A stretch of DNA of 12,559 nucleotides, taken from assembly GCA_002292805.1 (NCBI GenBank), contig DBCA01000050.1:1-12559 (forward strand), read 5' to 3'. Below the pieces are notes generated by a model. It was given only the letters and a program-made list of their open reading frames with translations, was not told where the DNA came from and did no database searches. This document shows, piece by piece, positions 1 through 7,818 of this stretch. The translations under genes and the position numbers were made by a program. Each line of letters opens with the position of its first letter. Position 1 is the first letter of the stretch. The stretch comes from Caryophanales bacterium UBA970. GTDB lineage: Bacteria; Bacillota_I; Bacilli_A; RFN20; CAG-826.

Positions 1-482
1 TTAATCACCGCATCTAACAAATCACCAACCCCAATCCCGTGAAGGGTTGAAATCGGAATCGGCGAACCAATCCCCAATCGATAATAATCATTGATGTCGA
101 CCATCAATTGACCATCATCAATTTTATTCACTGCCAAGATGATTGACTTTCCTGATTTAAATAAAATGGACGCGACAAGCAAATCATCGGCGTTGATTCC
201 TTTTCGGCCATCAAGAAGATAAATTATGACGTCCGCTTCTTGAATGGCAATGCTTGCCTGAATCCGAATCAGTTCTTGGAAAGGTCGTTTGGTGACTTCA
301 ATACCACCAGTATCAATCAAACGAAAGGAAACGGTTAACCATTCTGCTTCCGCATATATTCGATCCCGGGTTAATCCAGGCGTGTCATCGGTGATGGCTT
401 GGCGTTTACCAATAATACGATTAAAAAGTGTGGATTTACCAACGTTGGGTGCACCAACGATGGCGACAATACCCTTAACCAT
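1..482 (-). CDS. der: Ribosome-assembly GTPase Der (EngA), N-terminal part
   Basis: Partial gene: 160 codons are visible and the rest lies beyond the left edge. Der is a tandem-GTPase protein needed for maturation of the 50S ribosomal subunit. Only most of the first G domain is seen. It has the P-loop GAPNVGKS (residues 10-17), the G2 region around [10 protein letters not shown] (32-41), the G3 motif DTGG (57-60), the G4 motif NKID (119-122) and a G5 region reading PISTLHG followed by GDLLDA, which is very characteristic of Der. The ATG at 482 overlaps the cmk stop by 8 nt and has only a poor Shine-Dalgarno (SD) sequence, so translation is probably coupled to cmk. The cmk-der order is common in Bacillota. 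Family assignment is firm; the second G domain and KH-like domain cannot be checked here. Confidence 0.95.
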   Translation of the reverse strand, partial: MVKGIVAIVGAPNVGKSTLFNRIIGKRQAITDDTPGLTRDRIYAEAEWLTVSFRLIDTGGIEVTKRPFQELIRIQASIAIQEADVIIYLLDGRKGINADDLLVASILFKSGKSIILAVNKIDDGQLMVDINDYYRLGIGSPIPISTLHGIGVGDLLDAVI

Positions 483-1152
483 GGGCAACGCCTACTTTTT
501 TGTGAACGATGTCTAAAATACGTTCAACCACTTCATTGACAGTCATGAATGAGGTATCAATCAAAATGGAATCCGAAGCAGGCTTTAATGGAGCAAATTC
601 ACGATGGGAATCAATATAGTCTCGATGACGTAAATCTTCTTCCACACTATCCAGTGTGCAAATGATGCCTTTTGCTAAGTTTTCTTCATATCGTCTAACC
701 GCTCTTGTTTCCACGGAGGCAATCTGGAAAATCTTAATGTTGGCTTCCGGAAGAACATAGGTTCCGATATCACGACCATCCATCACCACCGATTGATTCC
801 CAGCCATGTGGCGTTGAAAGTCAACAAGGGCTAAGCGAATGGATTTATAAGAAGCAATGTAGGAGACTTGACTCGATACCTTAGGTTCACGAATTTCTGA
901 AGCGACATTCTCTCCATTTAAAAATACTTCACCGGTGGGTGATAAGGTGATCTTGACGTTGGCAATAAACGCTTCTGCAGCAGCTTGGTTTTGCGGATCA
1001 ACGCCTTGGCGCATGACATAGAGGGTGAAAGCACGATACATGGCCCCGGTATCGATATAGGTAATATTGAGTTGTTTAGCGACTAATTTCGCTACAGTTG
1101 ACTTTCCTGCAGCGGCAGGTCCATCAATCGCAATGATCAGTTTGTTTTTCAT
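475..1152 (-). CDS. cmk: Cytidylate (CMP/dCMP) kinase
   Basis: Cytoplasmic nucleotide kinase of 225 residues, the usual size for the family, which phosphorylates CMP and dCMP to their diphosphates using ATP. The sequence shows the N-terminal P-loop [10 protein letters not shown] (residues 9-18), the [10 protein letters not shown] motif (32-41) that helps bind the nucleotide, the DGRDIGT motif (125-131) at the nucleotide-monophosphate site, and an Arg-rich lid segment just after it (RAVRRYEE). The ATG at 1152 overlaps the stop of the upstream small membrane gene as ATGA. Its 3' end overlaps the der start by 8 nt, so the three genes look like one transcription unit. Nothing unusual is seen in the catalytic motifs. 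Confidence 0.96.
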   Translation of the reverse strand: MKNKLIIAIDGPAAAGKSTVAKLVAKQLNITYIDTGAMYRAFTLYVMRQGVDPQNQAAAEAFIANVKITLSPTGEVFLNGENVASEIREPKVSSQVSYIASYKSIRLALVDFQRHMAGNQSVVMDGRDIGTYVLPEANIKIFQIASVETRAVRRYEENLAKGIICTLDSVEEDLRHRDYIDSHREFAPLKPASDSILIDTSFMTVNEVVERILDIVHKKVGVAHG

Positions 1153-1373
1153 CTTTCAAAGTATACCAAAGCAACCACCAAGATGAGTAAAATGATGACC
1201 CCTCCGCCCAACAACCACATGAAGATTTGAATCGGCTTAAAAGATGAGTTTTCGTTGCTATCTTCAGCAAGAAAGACTTGTTTATTGGTTAATCGCTCAG
1301 GATTCATTCTTAAAATGGCTTGGCGATACCTAGCAAATTTCTTTATTCGAGTTGGTTTTTGATTGTTCCACAT
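1149..1373 (-). CDS. Small one-pass membrane protein, unknown function
   Basis: A 74-residue protein that I do not recognise. The N-terminal 45 or so residues are basic and polar (KPTRIKKFARYRQ). One strongly hydrophobic helix follows at about residues 50-71 (FMWLLGGGVIILLILVVALV), and the protein ends YFER. This predicts a single-span protein with most of its mass on one side of the membrane. It is supported as a gene by its ATGA overlap with cmk, its sensible composition and its place directly behind the divergent promoter region. The start is uncertain: the ATG at 1373 has no SD sequence, and an in-frame ATG at residue 23 has none either. It may be a lineage-specific partner of the cmk-der unit, but no function can be inferred. 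Confidence 0.7.
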   Translation of the reverse strand: MWNNQKPTRIKKFARYRQAILRMNPERLTNKQVFLAEDSNENSSFKPIQIFMWLLGGGVIILLILVVALVYFER

Positions 1374-1417
1374 AAATGTTGGTTGGTTGTTTACAGTAGT
1401 TTATACTTAACTTCTTC

Positions 1418-1425
1418 ATTATAAT
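1418..1425. promoter_or_regulatory. Palindromic -10 element ATTATAAT, readable on both strands
   Basis: The 8-mer ATTATAAT is its own reverse complement, so TATAAT occurs on the plus strand at 1420-1425 and on the minus strand at 1423-1418, between two divergent genes. On the plus strand, seven bases past the hexamer is the A of the ferredoxin ATG (1432), which would give a leaderless mRNA. The -35 regions are poor on both sides. A rival plus-strand promoter is TTGGTT (1379-1384), 17 bp, TATACT (1402-1407), which would give a leader of about 18 nt. Treat this as a candidate. Confidence 0.45.
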
Positions 1426-1431
1426 AGGTTC

Positions 1432-1629
1432 ATGGACCCAAAAAAACCATTAATCATTAAAGATCTTTGCATCGCATGTGGCTTATGTAACGCCATGGTT
1501 CCTTCTGTGTTTGATTGGGATGATGATGGAAAAATGAAAGCGATTGTTCCGCTTGTTCCTTCCGGTAAAGAAGCCGAGGTTGAAGAAGCAAAAATGAGTT
1601 GCCCAACCGCTGCCATTGAAGTTAAATAA
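1432..1629 (+). CDS. fer: Single-cluster [4Fe-4S] ferredoxin
   Basis: A 65-residue soluble electron carrier. The ligands are Cys13, Cys16 and Cys19 in CIACGLC and Cys57 in the closing CP motif, so only one cubane cluster is held. The second Cys set of 2[4Fe-4S] clostridial ferredoxins is absent. Spacing and flanking sequence (an acidic DWDDDG loop, then an acidic helix before the last Cys) resemble Bacillus-type Fer. The redox partner is unknown. It is the only plus-strand gene in the left 11 kb. It stands alone between divergent and convergent neighbours, with its own candidate promoter just before the ATG and only a short AGG three bases from the start. The cluster would presumably be made by the SUF proteins encoded further right, which is inference. 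Confidence 0.93.
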   Translation: MDPKKPLIIKDLCIACGLCNAMVPSVFDWDDDGKMKAIVPLVPSGKEAEVEEAKMSCPTAAIEVK

Positions 1630-1630
1630 C

Positions 1631-2242
1631 TTACTTAAATTTTTTAATCAATCGATGTGTTCGCTTGTAGGTGAACAGTGTTAACGCAATAATCACTAGA
1701 TTTTTAAAAACATTAAAAGGTAAATACATCCAAAGCACCAAAGACCAATAAGGGTTTTCCACTTGCGGTAGGACGGTTTGAATGTAACCCAAAAATGCTT
1801 CTGGGGTTAAGTTTAAAAATAAGGTCAGGTATAAATCTGTGATGATCAAGGCATTCAGCAACGAGGTAACGGCTAACTGACTGATAAACCCGATGATAAA
1901 TCCAATCGAGGCAGTTTTTTTATCACGATGCCGTTGATAAAGGATGACCCCAGGTAACACAAAGGCCATCGAATAGAAAAAGTCAGCGAGCTCACCAATC
2001 CCACCCGTGGTCGTGTAAAAAAGTGAAAATAAAAATCGAAACAAACCAATAAAGATTGCCGCTAACGGTCCAAGAGAAAAACCACCAATAAAGATAACGA
2101 TTTCCGATAAGTTAAGTTCTAAAAACAAGATAATCGGTATACGAAAAATCGGTAAATAAAGGATATAGGTCAGGGCAGACATCATCCCCACCAACGTCAG
2201 CCATCGTAAACGTTGAGTCGATAGGTAGTTACTTTTTTCCAT
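1631..2242 (-). CDS. ECF transporter S component, RibU-like (probable riboflavin uptake)
   Basis: Membrane-embedded substrate-binding subunit of an energy-coupling factor vitamin transporter, which works with a shared EcfA-EcfA'-EcfT module not present here. With the ATG at 2242 it is 203 residues with about six hydrophobic helices. RibU-family marks are the SLGPL segment (56-60), TGGIGELADF (79-88) and PFNVFKNL near the C-terminus (175-182). Substrate is inferred from these; a folate or other vitamin S component cannot be excluded. Start choice: a TTG at 2266 adds 8 residues and has GGAAGA five bases upstream, whereas the ATG at 2242 lacks an SD but gives the usual short N-terminus before helix 1. 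Either start overlaps the end of parB (14 or 38 nt), suggesting translational coupling. Its stop lies one base from the convergent ferredoxin stop. Confidence 0.8.
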   Translation of the reverse strand: MEKSNYLSTQRLRWLTLVGMMSALTYILYLPIFRIPIILFLELNLSEIVIFIGGFSLGPLAAIFIGLFRFLFSLFYTTTGGIGELADFFYSMAFVLPGVILYQRHRDKKTASIGFIIGFISQLAVTSLLNALIITDLYLTLFLNLTPEAFLGYIQTVLPQVENPYWSLVLWMYLPFNVFKNLVIIALTLFTYKRTHRLIKKFK

Positions 2243-3065
2243 GGATGAGTGTATCAACAAACTCAATCAAGTCTTCCGATTGATCAAAACTAAACTTAAT
2301 ACTTTTTTTGGTCGTGGTGACTTGGCCACCAAATAATTGTTTAATTTTTTGTTCATTCACGGGATTCACCACTTGGGGTTTATGTTGTTTGACCAACGCC
2401 TCAAACTCTCTGACGGATAATTTTTCTTTGATTAATTTCATCACCAAGGTATCAATTAATTCTGGATCTAAACTAACTAAGATTTTCGCATGTCCATACG
2501 TGATGGTTTGCGCGTTGATCAGTTTTCTTGTAAACACAGGCAACTTTAACAATCGAAGAATATTTGATACTTGTGATCGTGAGTAATGCATGATTTTTGC
2601 CAACGCCACTTGCCGGTATTGATAACCCTCAATCAAAGCTTCACAGACAAGAGCTATGGCCATGACATTTTGAATCGCTTCTTCTCTTAATGACGCTAAC
2701 AAAACCAACAACATTTCTTCATCCGACATCGTGGTGATAACCACAGGAACTTTTTGGAACTTTAATAATTTTGTCGCATACCAAATTTTTCTTCCTAAGA
2801 TAATTTGATATCGACCATTGACTTGGCGAACCACCAACGGACTTAGGATTGGTTTATCGGTTAAAGTTTCTAATAAATCTCGTAATTGATCACTACGAAT
2901 TGTGACTTCTTTTAACACGGGAATATCATCAATCATCAAGGGATTGAGGTCTCTTTTGGCAAGTGATTTAAATTGTTGTTCAAGTTTTTGAACAATGTCT
3001 CTTGAACTATATTTATCAATTAAACTTGATAAGCGTTGACTAATGATTGGTTTACGATCTGCCAT
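2229..3065 (-). CDS. parB: Chromosome-partitioning protein ParB (Spo0J-like), divergent nucleotide-binding motif
   Basis: A 278-residue DNA-binding protein that normally loads at parS sites, slides as a CTP-gated clamp and acts with ParA in chromosome segregation. The start at 3065 is set by a perfect AAGGAGGT eight bases upstream; longer readings would run through parA. The central helix-turn-helix region is well kept (about 149-176, ending [10 protein letters not shown]), followed by [10 protein letters not shown] (190-199) and a C-terminal dimerisation-type segment (about 236-278). The N-terminal domain is eroded: the family's GERRWRA reads GRKIWYA (91-97), the NPxQPR box is missing, and the ENxQR stretch reads EEAIQN. 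The position after parA and rsmG supports ParB. It could be a specialised KorB/Noc-like relative, but no second paralog is seen. It overlaps parA by 14 nt. Confidence 0.88.
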   Translation of the reverse strand: MADRKPIISQRLSSLIDKYSSRDIVQKLEQQFKSLAKRDLNPLMIDDIPVLKEVTIRSDQLRDLLETLTDKPILSPLVVRQVNGRYQIILGRKIWYATKLLKFQKVPVVITTMSDEEMLLVLLASLREEAIQNVMAIALVCEALIEGYQYRQVALAKIMHYSRSQVSNILRLLKLPVFTRKLINAQTITYGHAKILVSLDPELIDTLVMKLIKEKLSVREFEALVKQHKPQVVNPVNEQKIKQLFGGQVTTTKKSIKFSFDQSEDLIEFVDTLIHGKK

Positions 3066-3825
3066 GATCGATGACCTCCTTCGCAAGAGCTGAATAAGCT
3101 TCTGCTCCACTTGATGTTGGGCGATACAAATGAATCGGCATGCCTTTGGCGCTTGCTTCTGCCAAAGACACATTACGAGGAATTTGTGTATAGAATGTAT
3201 TTTCTTTGAACAAGCCTCTAACTTCTGTAGAAATCTCAGTGGCTAGCCGAGTTCTTGGGTCATACATGGTTAATAAGAATCCTTCAATTTTTAATCCAGG
3301 ATGATAATCTCTTTGAACTTGTTGAATGGTTGCTAGTATTTGGGCAACCGCTTCCATCGCAAAATATTCACATTGGACTGGGATAATGACACTGTCACAG
3401 GCTACCAGTGCAGAGACCGATAACCATCCAAGCGATGGGGGACAATCAAGAATCATGTATTCATATTGATCTTTAATTTTGGTGAGGGCAATCTTTAAGA
3501 CCTCATAAGGTTGATCTAACGATTGCGAGGTAATCGCACTTTCCACGGTTGCTAATTGTAAGGATGCTGGTAAAACCGATAACGATTTCATCGCTGTATA
3601 AATAATGGCTTCTTGAATCGATGTTGAATGTGCCAAGACATCATAAATACTTTCTTTGAGCGTGGCGACTTCAATCCCCACCCCTCGACTTGAGTTTCCT
3701 TGGGGATCAAGATCCACGAGCAAAACTTTGTGACCAAGTTGCGCCAAGGCACTGGCAAGCGAGATGGCCGTTGTTGTTTTTCCTACACCGCCTTTTTGAT
3801 TGGCGATGGCGATGACTTTTCCCAT
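3052..3825 (-). CDS. parA: Chromosome-partitioning ATPase ParA (Soj)
   Basis: A 257-residue, deviant-Walker ATPase that binds the nucleoid as an ATP dimer and is stimulated by ParB. It has the deviant Walker A motif KGGVGKTT (residues 11-18, signature Lys11), Walker A' VDLDPQGN (37-44), and Walker B with LDCPPSLG (126-133). The later [11 protein letters not shown] segment is typical of the chromosomal Soj type. It lacks the N-terminal DNA-binding extension of plasmid type Ia ParA. The ATG at 3825 lies 9 nt after the rsmG stop. A strong sigma-A-like promoter overlaps that stop and would start transcription within two bases of the ATG, so parAB can be expressed apart from the upstream genes, probably as a leaderless message. 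The 3' end overlaps parB by 14 nt. Confidence 0.96.
   Translation of the reverse strand: MGKVIAIANQKGGVGKTTTAISLASALAQLGHKVLLVDLDPQGNSSRGVGIEVATLKESIYDVLAHSTSIQEAIIYTAMKSLSVLPASLQLATVESAITSQSLDQPYEVLKIALTKIKDQYEYMILDCPPSLGWLSVSALVACDSVIIPVQCEYFAMEAVAQILATIQQVQRDYHPGLKIEGFLLTMYDPRTRLATEISTEVRGLFKENTFYTQIPRNVSLAEASAKGMPIHLYRPTSSGAEAYSALAKEVIDHGRS
3074..3081 (-). promoter_or_regulatory. Ribosome binding site for parB
   Basis: AAGGAGGT on the minus strand, eight bases before the ATG at 3065 and inside the last codons of parA. It is the strongest SD sequence in the window and decides the parB start against upstream in-frame codons. Confidence 0.85.
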
Positions 3826-3833
3826 GTACCCTT

Positions 3834-3862
3834 ATTATAAAGGAGTTTTTTTAATCTGTGAA
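3834..3862 (-). promoter_or_regulatory. Internal promoter for parA-parB
   Basis: On the minus strand, TTCACA (3862-3857), a 17-bp spacer, then a perfect TATAAT (3839-3834). The -35 matches TTGACA at five of six positions. The -10 overlaps the rsmG stop codon. The predicted start at about 3827-3825 coincides with the parA ATG (3825), leaving 0-2 nt of leader, and the AAGGG before the ATG would lie outside the transcript. The promoter match is seen directly; the start site is inferred. Confidence 0.65.
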
Positions 3863-4542
3863 AACATTCGAGGATAAACGGTGGAGGTTTCTGAGTTTTT
3901 TTCAATGATTAATAACGAACGTTGTTCATGTTCCGTAGGCAATCGATGCGTTTTAACTTCAACAATCGAAGCTCCCAACACACTTAAAGCATGTTTAGAT
4001 AAAGCAATTTCAGATAGGTAATCTTTTCCCTTATACACAAGCGCTTGGCCACCAACTTTAAGAAGGGGAATCATCAATTCAAGTAAAATTGGTAAAGGAG
4101 CCACTGCCCTTGCGACCACAAGATCAAAAGGTTTGAAGTCTTCACTTCTAGCCAATACTTCTGCACGTTGACTGATCACATTAATTTTTTTAAGTTGTAA
4201 TGCGGCAATCACTTCAGTCAAGAAAGCAGCTTTCTTTAGGGTTGGTTCTAATAATGTCATTGAAAATTGTGGGTAGATAATGTTTAAAGGAATACCAGGA
4301 AACCCTGCCCCTGATCCTAAATCAAGCATTCGACCTTTGGCTTTCCCTAGAGAAAGAGGAAAACATAAACTATCGTAAATACCTTTTTCTCTAATCATTT
4401 CAATCGTTTCATGGGCGGTTAAATTAAAAGATTGGTTAGTACGATTCACCATAGCGGCAAACTGATCCAGTGTCTTGAGTTGATCGTCGTTAAATGCAAT
4501 CCCAAGTTGGCTCAGGGCAAGTTTAAGCTGGGCGATTTCCAT
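3835..4542 (-). CDS. rsmG: 16S rRNA (guanine-527 N7) methyltransferase RsmG (GidB)
   Basis: A 235-residue SAM-dependent methyltransferase, similar in length to Bacillus RsmG, which makes m7G at position 527 of 16S rRNA. Visible motifs are NQSFNLTA near the N-terminus (36-43), the SAM-binding motif I LDLGSGAGFPG (73-83), LLEPTLKKAAFL just after it, VVARAVAPL in the core, LLKVGGQALVYKG, and the family tail YPRMFSQIKKTPL. A His often found before the DSL motif is replaced in REKGIYDSL. The ATG at 4542 has AAAGGGGA seven bases upstream and overlaps the mnmG end by 20 nt, the usual mnmG-rsmG pairing. Its last codons carry the parA promoter. Confidence 0.96.
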   Translation of the reverse strand: MEIAQLKLALSQLGIAFNDDQLKTLDQFAAMVNRTNQSFNLTAHETIEMIREKGIYDSLCFPLSLGKAKGRMLDLGSGAGFPGIPLNIIYPQFSMTLLEPTLKKAAFLTEVIAALQLKKINVISQRAEVLARSEDFKPFDLVVARAVAPLPILLELMIPLLKVGGQALVYKGKDYLSEIALSKHALSVLGASIVEVKTHRLPTEHEQRSLLIIEKNSETSTVYPRMFSQIKKTPL

Positions 4543-6415
4543 AGAACGTTCCCCTTTTGATTTGCATCACCAACAACGAAATATCACTTGGATTGACCCC
4601 TGAAATGCGCGATGCTTGGCCAATGGTCAGCGGTCTGACTTTGTCTAGTTTTTGTCTTGCTTCCATCGCCATGCCTGCCATGGCATGATAGTCAATCGTA
4701 TGAGGAATGGTTAAATCTTCGTATTTTGAAAAAGCTTGTGCTTGTTTAATTTCTTTGTCCAAATAACCAACAAACTTGATATTGATTTCAAGTTGATTTA
4801 ACAAAGTTTCATCAATCACCCATTCTCCTAACGTTGGAAAAAAAGGAGGCAAGTCTTGGAAGTGAATTTGTGGCCTACGTAACAATTCATAGGCGGTAAG
4901 CCCACCTTGTAATGCACCTTGATTCAATGATGCCAAAAAAGCATTGATGGAAGGATTGGGTCTAACGGAAATGCTCTTAAGGTGTAATTCTAAGTCTTTC
5001 ATTTGCTTTTGTTGACGTTGGAAAATAGCATATTGTTTTTCTTTAACTAATCCAATTTGATAACCAATCTCGGTTAAGCGTGATTCGGCATTATCATGAC
5101 GGATCAAGAGTCGGTATTCCGCACGTGAGGATAACAACCGGTAAGGTTCTTGGGTCCCTTTGGTAACAAGGTCATCAATCATCACCCCAATATAAGCTTG
5201 ATCTCTTCGAAGAATCACTGGTGGTAATTGTCGAATTTTCCTGACCGCATTAATGCCTGCCATGATCCCGGCACCAGCAGCTTCTTCATAACCCGATGTG
5301 CCAAAAATTTGCCCAGCACCATATAGACCTGGCCACTTTTTAACTTGCAAGGTTAAATCAAATTGAGTTGGTACAATCGCATCATACTCAATCGCGTAAG
5401 CATATTTTAAAAACACAGCTTTTTCTAATCCTGGTAATGATCGGACCATTTTTTCTTGAATCTCAGGTGGCATCGAGGTTGAAAAACCTTGTAGATACAT
5501 GGAATCTGTTTCCGCGGATTCTGGTTCGATAAACAATTGATGACGTTCTTTGTCTGCAAAGCGAACAACTTTGTCTTCAATGGAAGGACAATAACGTGGG
5601 CCAACGCCAGTGACGAGACCACCAAACATCGCGGATTTTTTTAAATTATCACGAATGATTTGATGGGTGGTTGGTTGGGTATGAATTAGGTAACATAACG
5701 CTTGGTCTGCAAACGGTTTTATTTTGTTGGTTTGTGTAGAAAAGACCAAAGGCCCTTCCGACGGATATTGAGGATCCATTTTTGAAAAATCAATCGAGTC
5801 TCTTTTGATTCGAGGAGGTGTACCCGTTTTTAAACGAAAGAGTTCGATCCCCATGTTGGCTAAGTTTGGTGATAATCCTAGACTTGGGTTTTCCCCATCG
5901 GGTCCCGCCGACCGCTTGGTTAAACCAACCAATACTTCCGATTCCATGTAGGTACCTGTGGTTAAAATAACTGCATCGGATTCAATTTTTTCTCCCGTTG
6001 ATAAAACCACACCAAAGACGTGGTGATCATCATGAAGTAAATCTAGCACCATCGCTTCTCTTATGGTGAGGTTTTCAGTTTCATCCGCTAATTTTTGCAT
6101 GAAACGTGGGTAAGTAATTTTATCAACTTGGGCTCTTAAACATTGAACACCAGGACCTTTACCAGTGTTAAGCATTTTCATTTGTAAATACTCAGCATCA
6201 GCACCAATCCCCATTTTTCCACCGAGGGCATCAATTTCTCTGACCACAATCCCTTTGGCACTTCCGCCAATGGAAGGATTGCAGGGCATGTTGCCCATCA
6301 TTTTTTTATTCAGGGTAATCAGTAACGTTTTTGCGCCCATGTTGGCAGCAGCAAAAGCTGCTTCTAAACCAGCATGACCACCGCCAATGACAATCACTTC
6401 AAAACGAGACATCAT
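4523..6415 (-). CDS. mnmG: tRNA uridine-34 cmnm5 modification enzyme MnmG (GidA)
   Basis: FAD-dependent subunit of the MnmE-MnmG complex, which adds carboxymethylaminomethyl groups to wobble U34 of certain tRNAs. At 630 residues it is the normal size. It has the N-terminal dinucleotide-binding motif GGGHAG (11-16), the signature PCNPSIGGSAKG (44-55) with its conserved Cys, GPRYCPSIEDKV (272-283), SSRAEYRLLIRHDNA (429-443) and the C-terminal helical segment SRISGVNPSDI. The ATG at 6415, 4 nt after the sufB stop, gives the usual short N-terminus before VIVIGGG. A second ATG follows directly at 6412, and a GTG at 6430 would overlap sufB. No strong SD is seen, so it may rely on reinitiation after sufB. 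The partner mnmE is not in the window. Confidence 0.97.
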   Translation of the reverse strand: MMSRFEVIVIGGGHAGLEAAFAAANMGAKTLLITLNKKMMGNMPCNPSIGGSAKGIVVREIDALGGKMGIGADAEYLQMKMLNTGKGPGVQCLRAQVDKITYPRFMQKLADETENLTIREAMVLDLLHDDHHVFGVVLSTGEKIESDAVILTTGTYMESEVLVGLTKRSAGPDGENPSLGLSPNLANMGIELFRLKTGTPPRIKRDSIDFSKMDPQYPSEGPLVFSTQTNKIKPFADQALCYLIHTQPTTHQIIRDNLKKSAMFGGLVTGVGPRYCPSIEDKVVRFADKERHQLFIEPESAETDSMYLQGFSTSMPPEIQEKMVRSLPGLEKAVFLKYAYAIEYDAIVPTQFDLTLQVKKWPGLYGAGQIFGTSGYEEAAGAGIMAGINAVRKIRQLPPVILRRDQAYIGVMIDDLVTKGTQEPYRLLSSRAEYRLLIRHDNAESRLTEIGYQIGLVKEKQYAIFQRQQKQMKDLELHLKSISVRPNPSINAFLASLNQGALQGGLTAYELLRRPQIHFQDLPPFFPTLGEWVIDETLLNQLEINIKFVGYLDKEIKQAQAFSKYEDLTIPHTIDYHAMAGMAMEARQKLDKVRPLTIGQASRISGVNPSDISLLVMQIKRGTFYGNRPA

Positions 6416-6419
6416 CTTT

Positions 6420-7817
6420 TTAGCCGACACTACCTTCCATCTCTAGTTTGATCAAATGATTTAATTCAACTGCATATTCCATCGGTAATTCGCGTGAGAA
6501 AGGTTCAATGAATCCCATGATAATCATTTGCGTGGCGTTTTCTTCGGATAAACCACGTGACATCAAATAGAACAATTGATCTTCAGAAATTTTACTCACG
6601 GTTGCTTCGTGTTCGATAAACGATTCGTTGTTTAACACTTCGTCTTTAGGAATGGTATCCGCTTTAGAAAAACCATCTAAAATGAGCGTGTCGCATTCCG
6701 TATGATTTTTGGAATTGATTGCTTCCGGGTGAATACGAACAGTGCCGCGATAATTACTCACCCCACCATTTCTAACAATCGTTTTAGAAACAATGGTTGA
6801 GGATGTGTCTGGGGCTAAATGAATCATTCTTGCGCCTGCATCTTGTTCTTGGCCTTTACCGGCAACGGCAATCGAAATCACCGTTCCTTTAGAACCCCGA
6901 CCACCTAAAACAACGGCAGGATACTTCATGTTTTTCATCGAACCAATGTTGCCATCAATCCATTCCATTTGCGCAAACTCATGGCAATAAGCTCGTTTGG
7001 TGACAAGGTTTAACACATTGGGCGACCAATTTTGGATGGTGGTATATCGGCATTTTGCGTTCGGTAAAACCACAATTTCCACCACCGCAGCATGTAATGA
7101 TTCCATCGCGTAAATCGGCGCGGTGCAGCCTTCAACATAATTGACGCTAGCCCCTTCATCGACAATGATTAATGTCCGTTCAAATTGACCAGTCTTTTCA
7201 TTGTTGATTCTAAAATAAGCTTGAAGTGGTTTTTCTAAATGAACATTCTTAGGGACATAAATAAACGACCCACCAGACCAAACTGCCGTATTCAGAGCGG
7301 CAAACTTGTTATCGTTAATGGCAATCACGGAAGCAAAATACTTTTCAAATAATTCCGGGAATTGTTTTAATCCTTCATCCGTGGATAAAAATTTAATGCC
7401 CTTATCTTCAACTTCTTTGAGCATCGAATGGTAAACAACTTCAGATTCATATTGGGTGGTGACACCGGATAAATACTTGGCTTCAGCTTCAGGAATGCCT
7501 AATTTTTCAAAGGTTTTCTTGATCGTGACAGGAACTTTATCCCAGGTGGTTTCTTCGCGTTCTGAAGGTTTGGTGTAATAGGTGTACGTTTGAAAATCAA
7601 TAAAGCTTAAATCAGGTCCAAATTTAGGTAAACTTAACCCTTGGAAAATTTTAAAGGCTTCCACCCGTTTTTCTTCCATCCATTTGGGTTCTTTTTTAAG
7701 ACGAGAAATTTGTCTGACGATGGCTTCACTGATGCCCTTGTCAGTCTTCATGATCGACACGTCTTTATCATTAAACCCGTAACGGTATTCGTCTTGGGGA
7801 ATATTATCTTTATCCAT
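6420..7817 (-). CDS. sufB: Fe-S cluster scaffold protein SufB
   Basis: A 465-residue scaffold subunit of the SufBCD complex, on which Fe-S clusters are built from SufS/SufU sulfur; full length for the family. The C-terminal beta-helix core carries EGC at 229-231, HTEC at 372-375 and EHEATVSKI at 402-410. Cys375 and the Glu/His pair of EHEA match the positions known to be essential in Escherichia coli SufB (Cys405, Glu434, His433). The tail [21 protein letters not shown] is diagnostic of the SufB/D superfamily. The ATG at 7817 is one base after the sufU stop, with AAAGGAG ten bases upstream inside sufU. It is the last suf gene, and mnmG follows after 4 nt. Confidence 0.98.
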   Translation of the reverse strand: MDKDNIPQDEYRYGFNDKDVSIMKTDKGISEAIVRQISRLKKEPKWMEEKRVEAFKIFQGLSLPKFGPDLSFIDFQTYTYYTKPSEREETTWDKVPVTIKKTFEKLGIPEAEAKYLSGVTTQYESEVVYHSMLKEVEDKGIKFLSTDEGLKQFPELFEKYFASVIAINDNKFAALNTAVWSGGSFIYVPKNVHLEKPLQAYFRINNEKTGQFERTLIIVDEGASVNYVEGCTAPIYAMESLHAAVVEIVVLPNAKCRYTTIQNWSPNVLNLVTKRAYCHEFAQMEWIDGNIGSMKNMKYPAVVLGGRGSKGTVISIAVAGKGQEQDAGARMIHLAPDTSSTIVSKTIVRNGGVSNYRGTVRIHPEAINSKNHTECDTLILDGFSKADTIPKDEVLNNESFIEHEATVSKISEDQLFYLMSRGLSEENATQMIIMGFIEPFSRELPMEYAVELNHLIKLEMEGSVG

Positions 7818-7818
7818 G

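Noticed and set aside
289..516. Plus-strand reading frame of 75 codons
   Set aside because: Lies antisense over der and cmk, whose motifs are clear; no RBS and no recognisable product.
1619..1645. Intrinsic terminator between fer and the S-component gene
   Set aside because: The stem is only 5-6 AT-rich pairs with a 2-4 nt loop and the T-run is not adjacent, so it is not listed as a terminator; it is kept only as a low-interest finding.
2243..2300. FMN riboswitch before the RibU-like gene
   Set aside because: The upstream sequence is parB coding DNA with no untranslated leader, so there is no room for an RFN element.
6548..6562. CACGTGA core inside sufB, and a similar CACGTGA at about 5122 in mnmG, as possible parS sites near parAB
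   Set aside because: The flanks do not match TGTTTCACGTGAAACA beyond the central bases, so these are coding coincidences.
7380..7389. CGTGGATAA, one mismatch from a DnaA box, as a sign of a replication origin
   Set aside because: Single site inside sufB, with no cluster and no AT-rich non-coding tract beside it.
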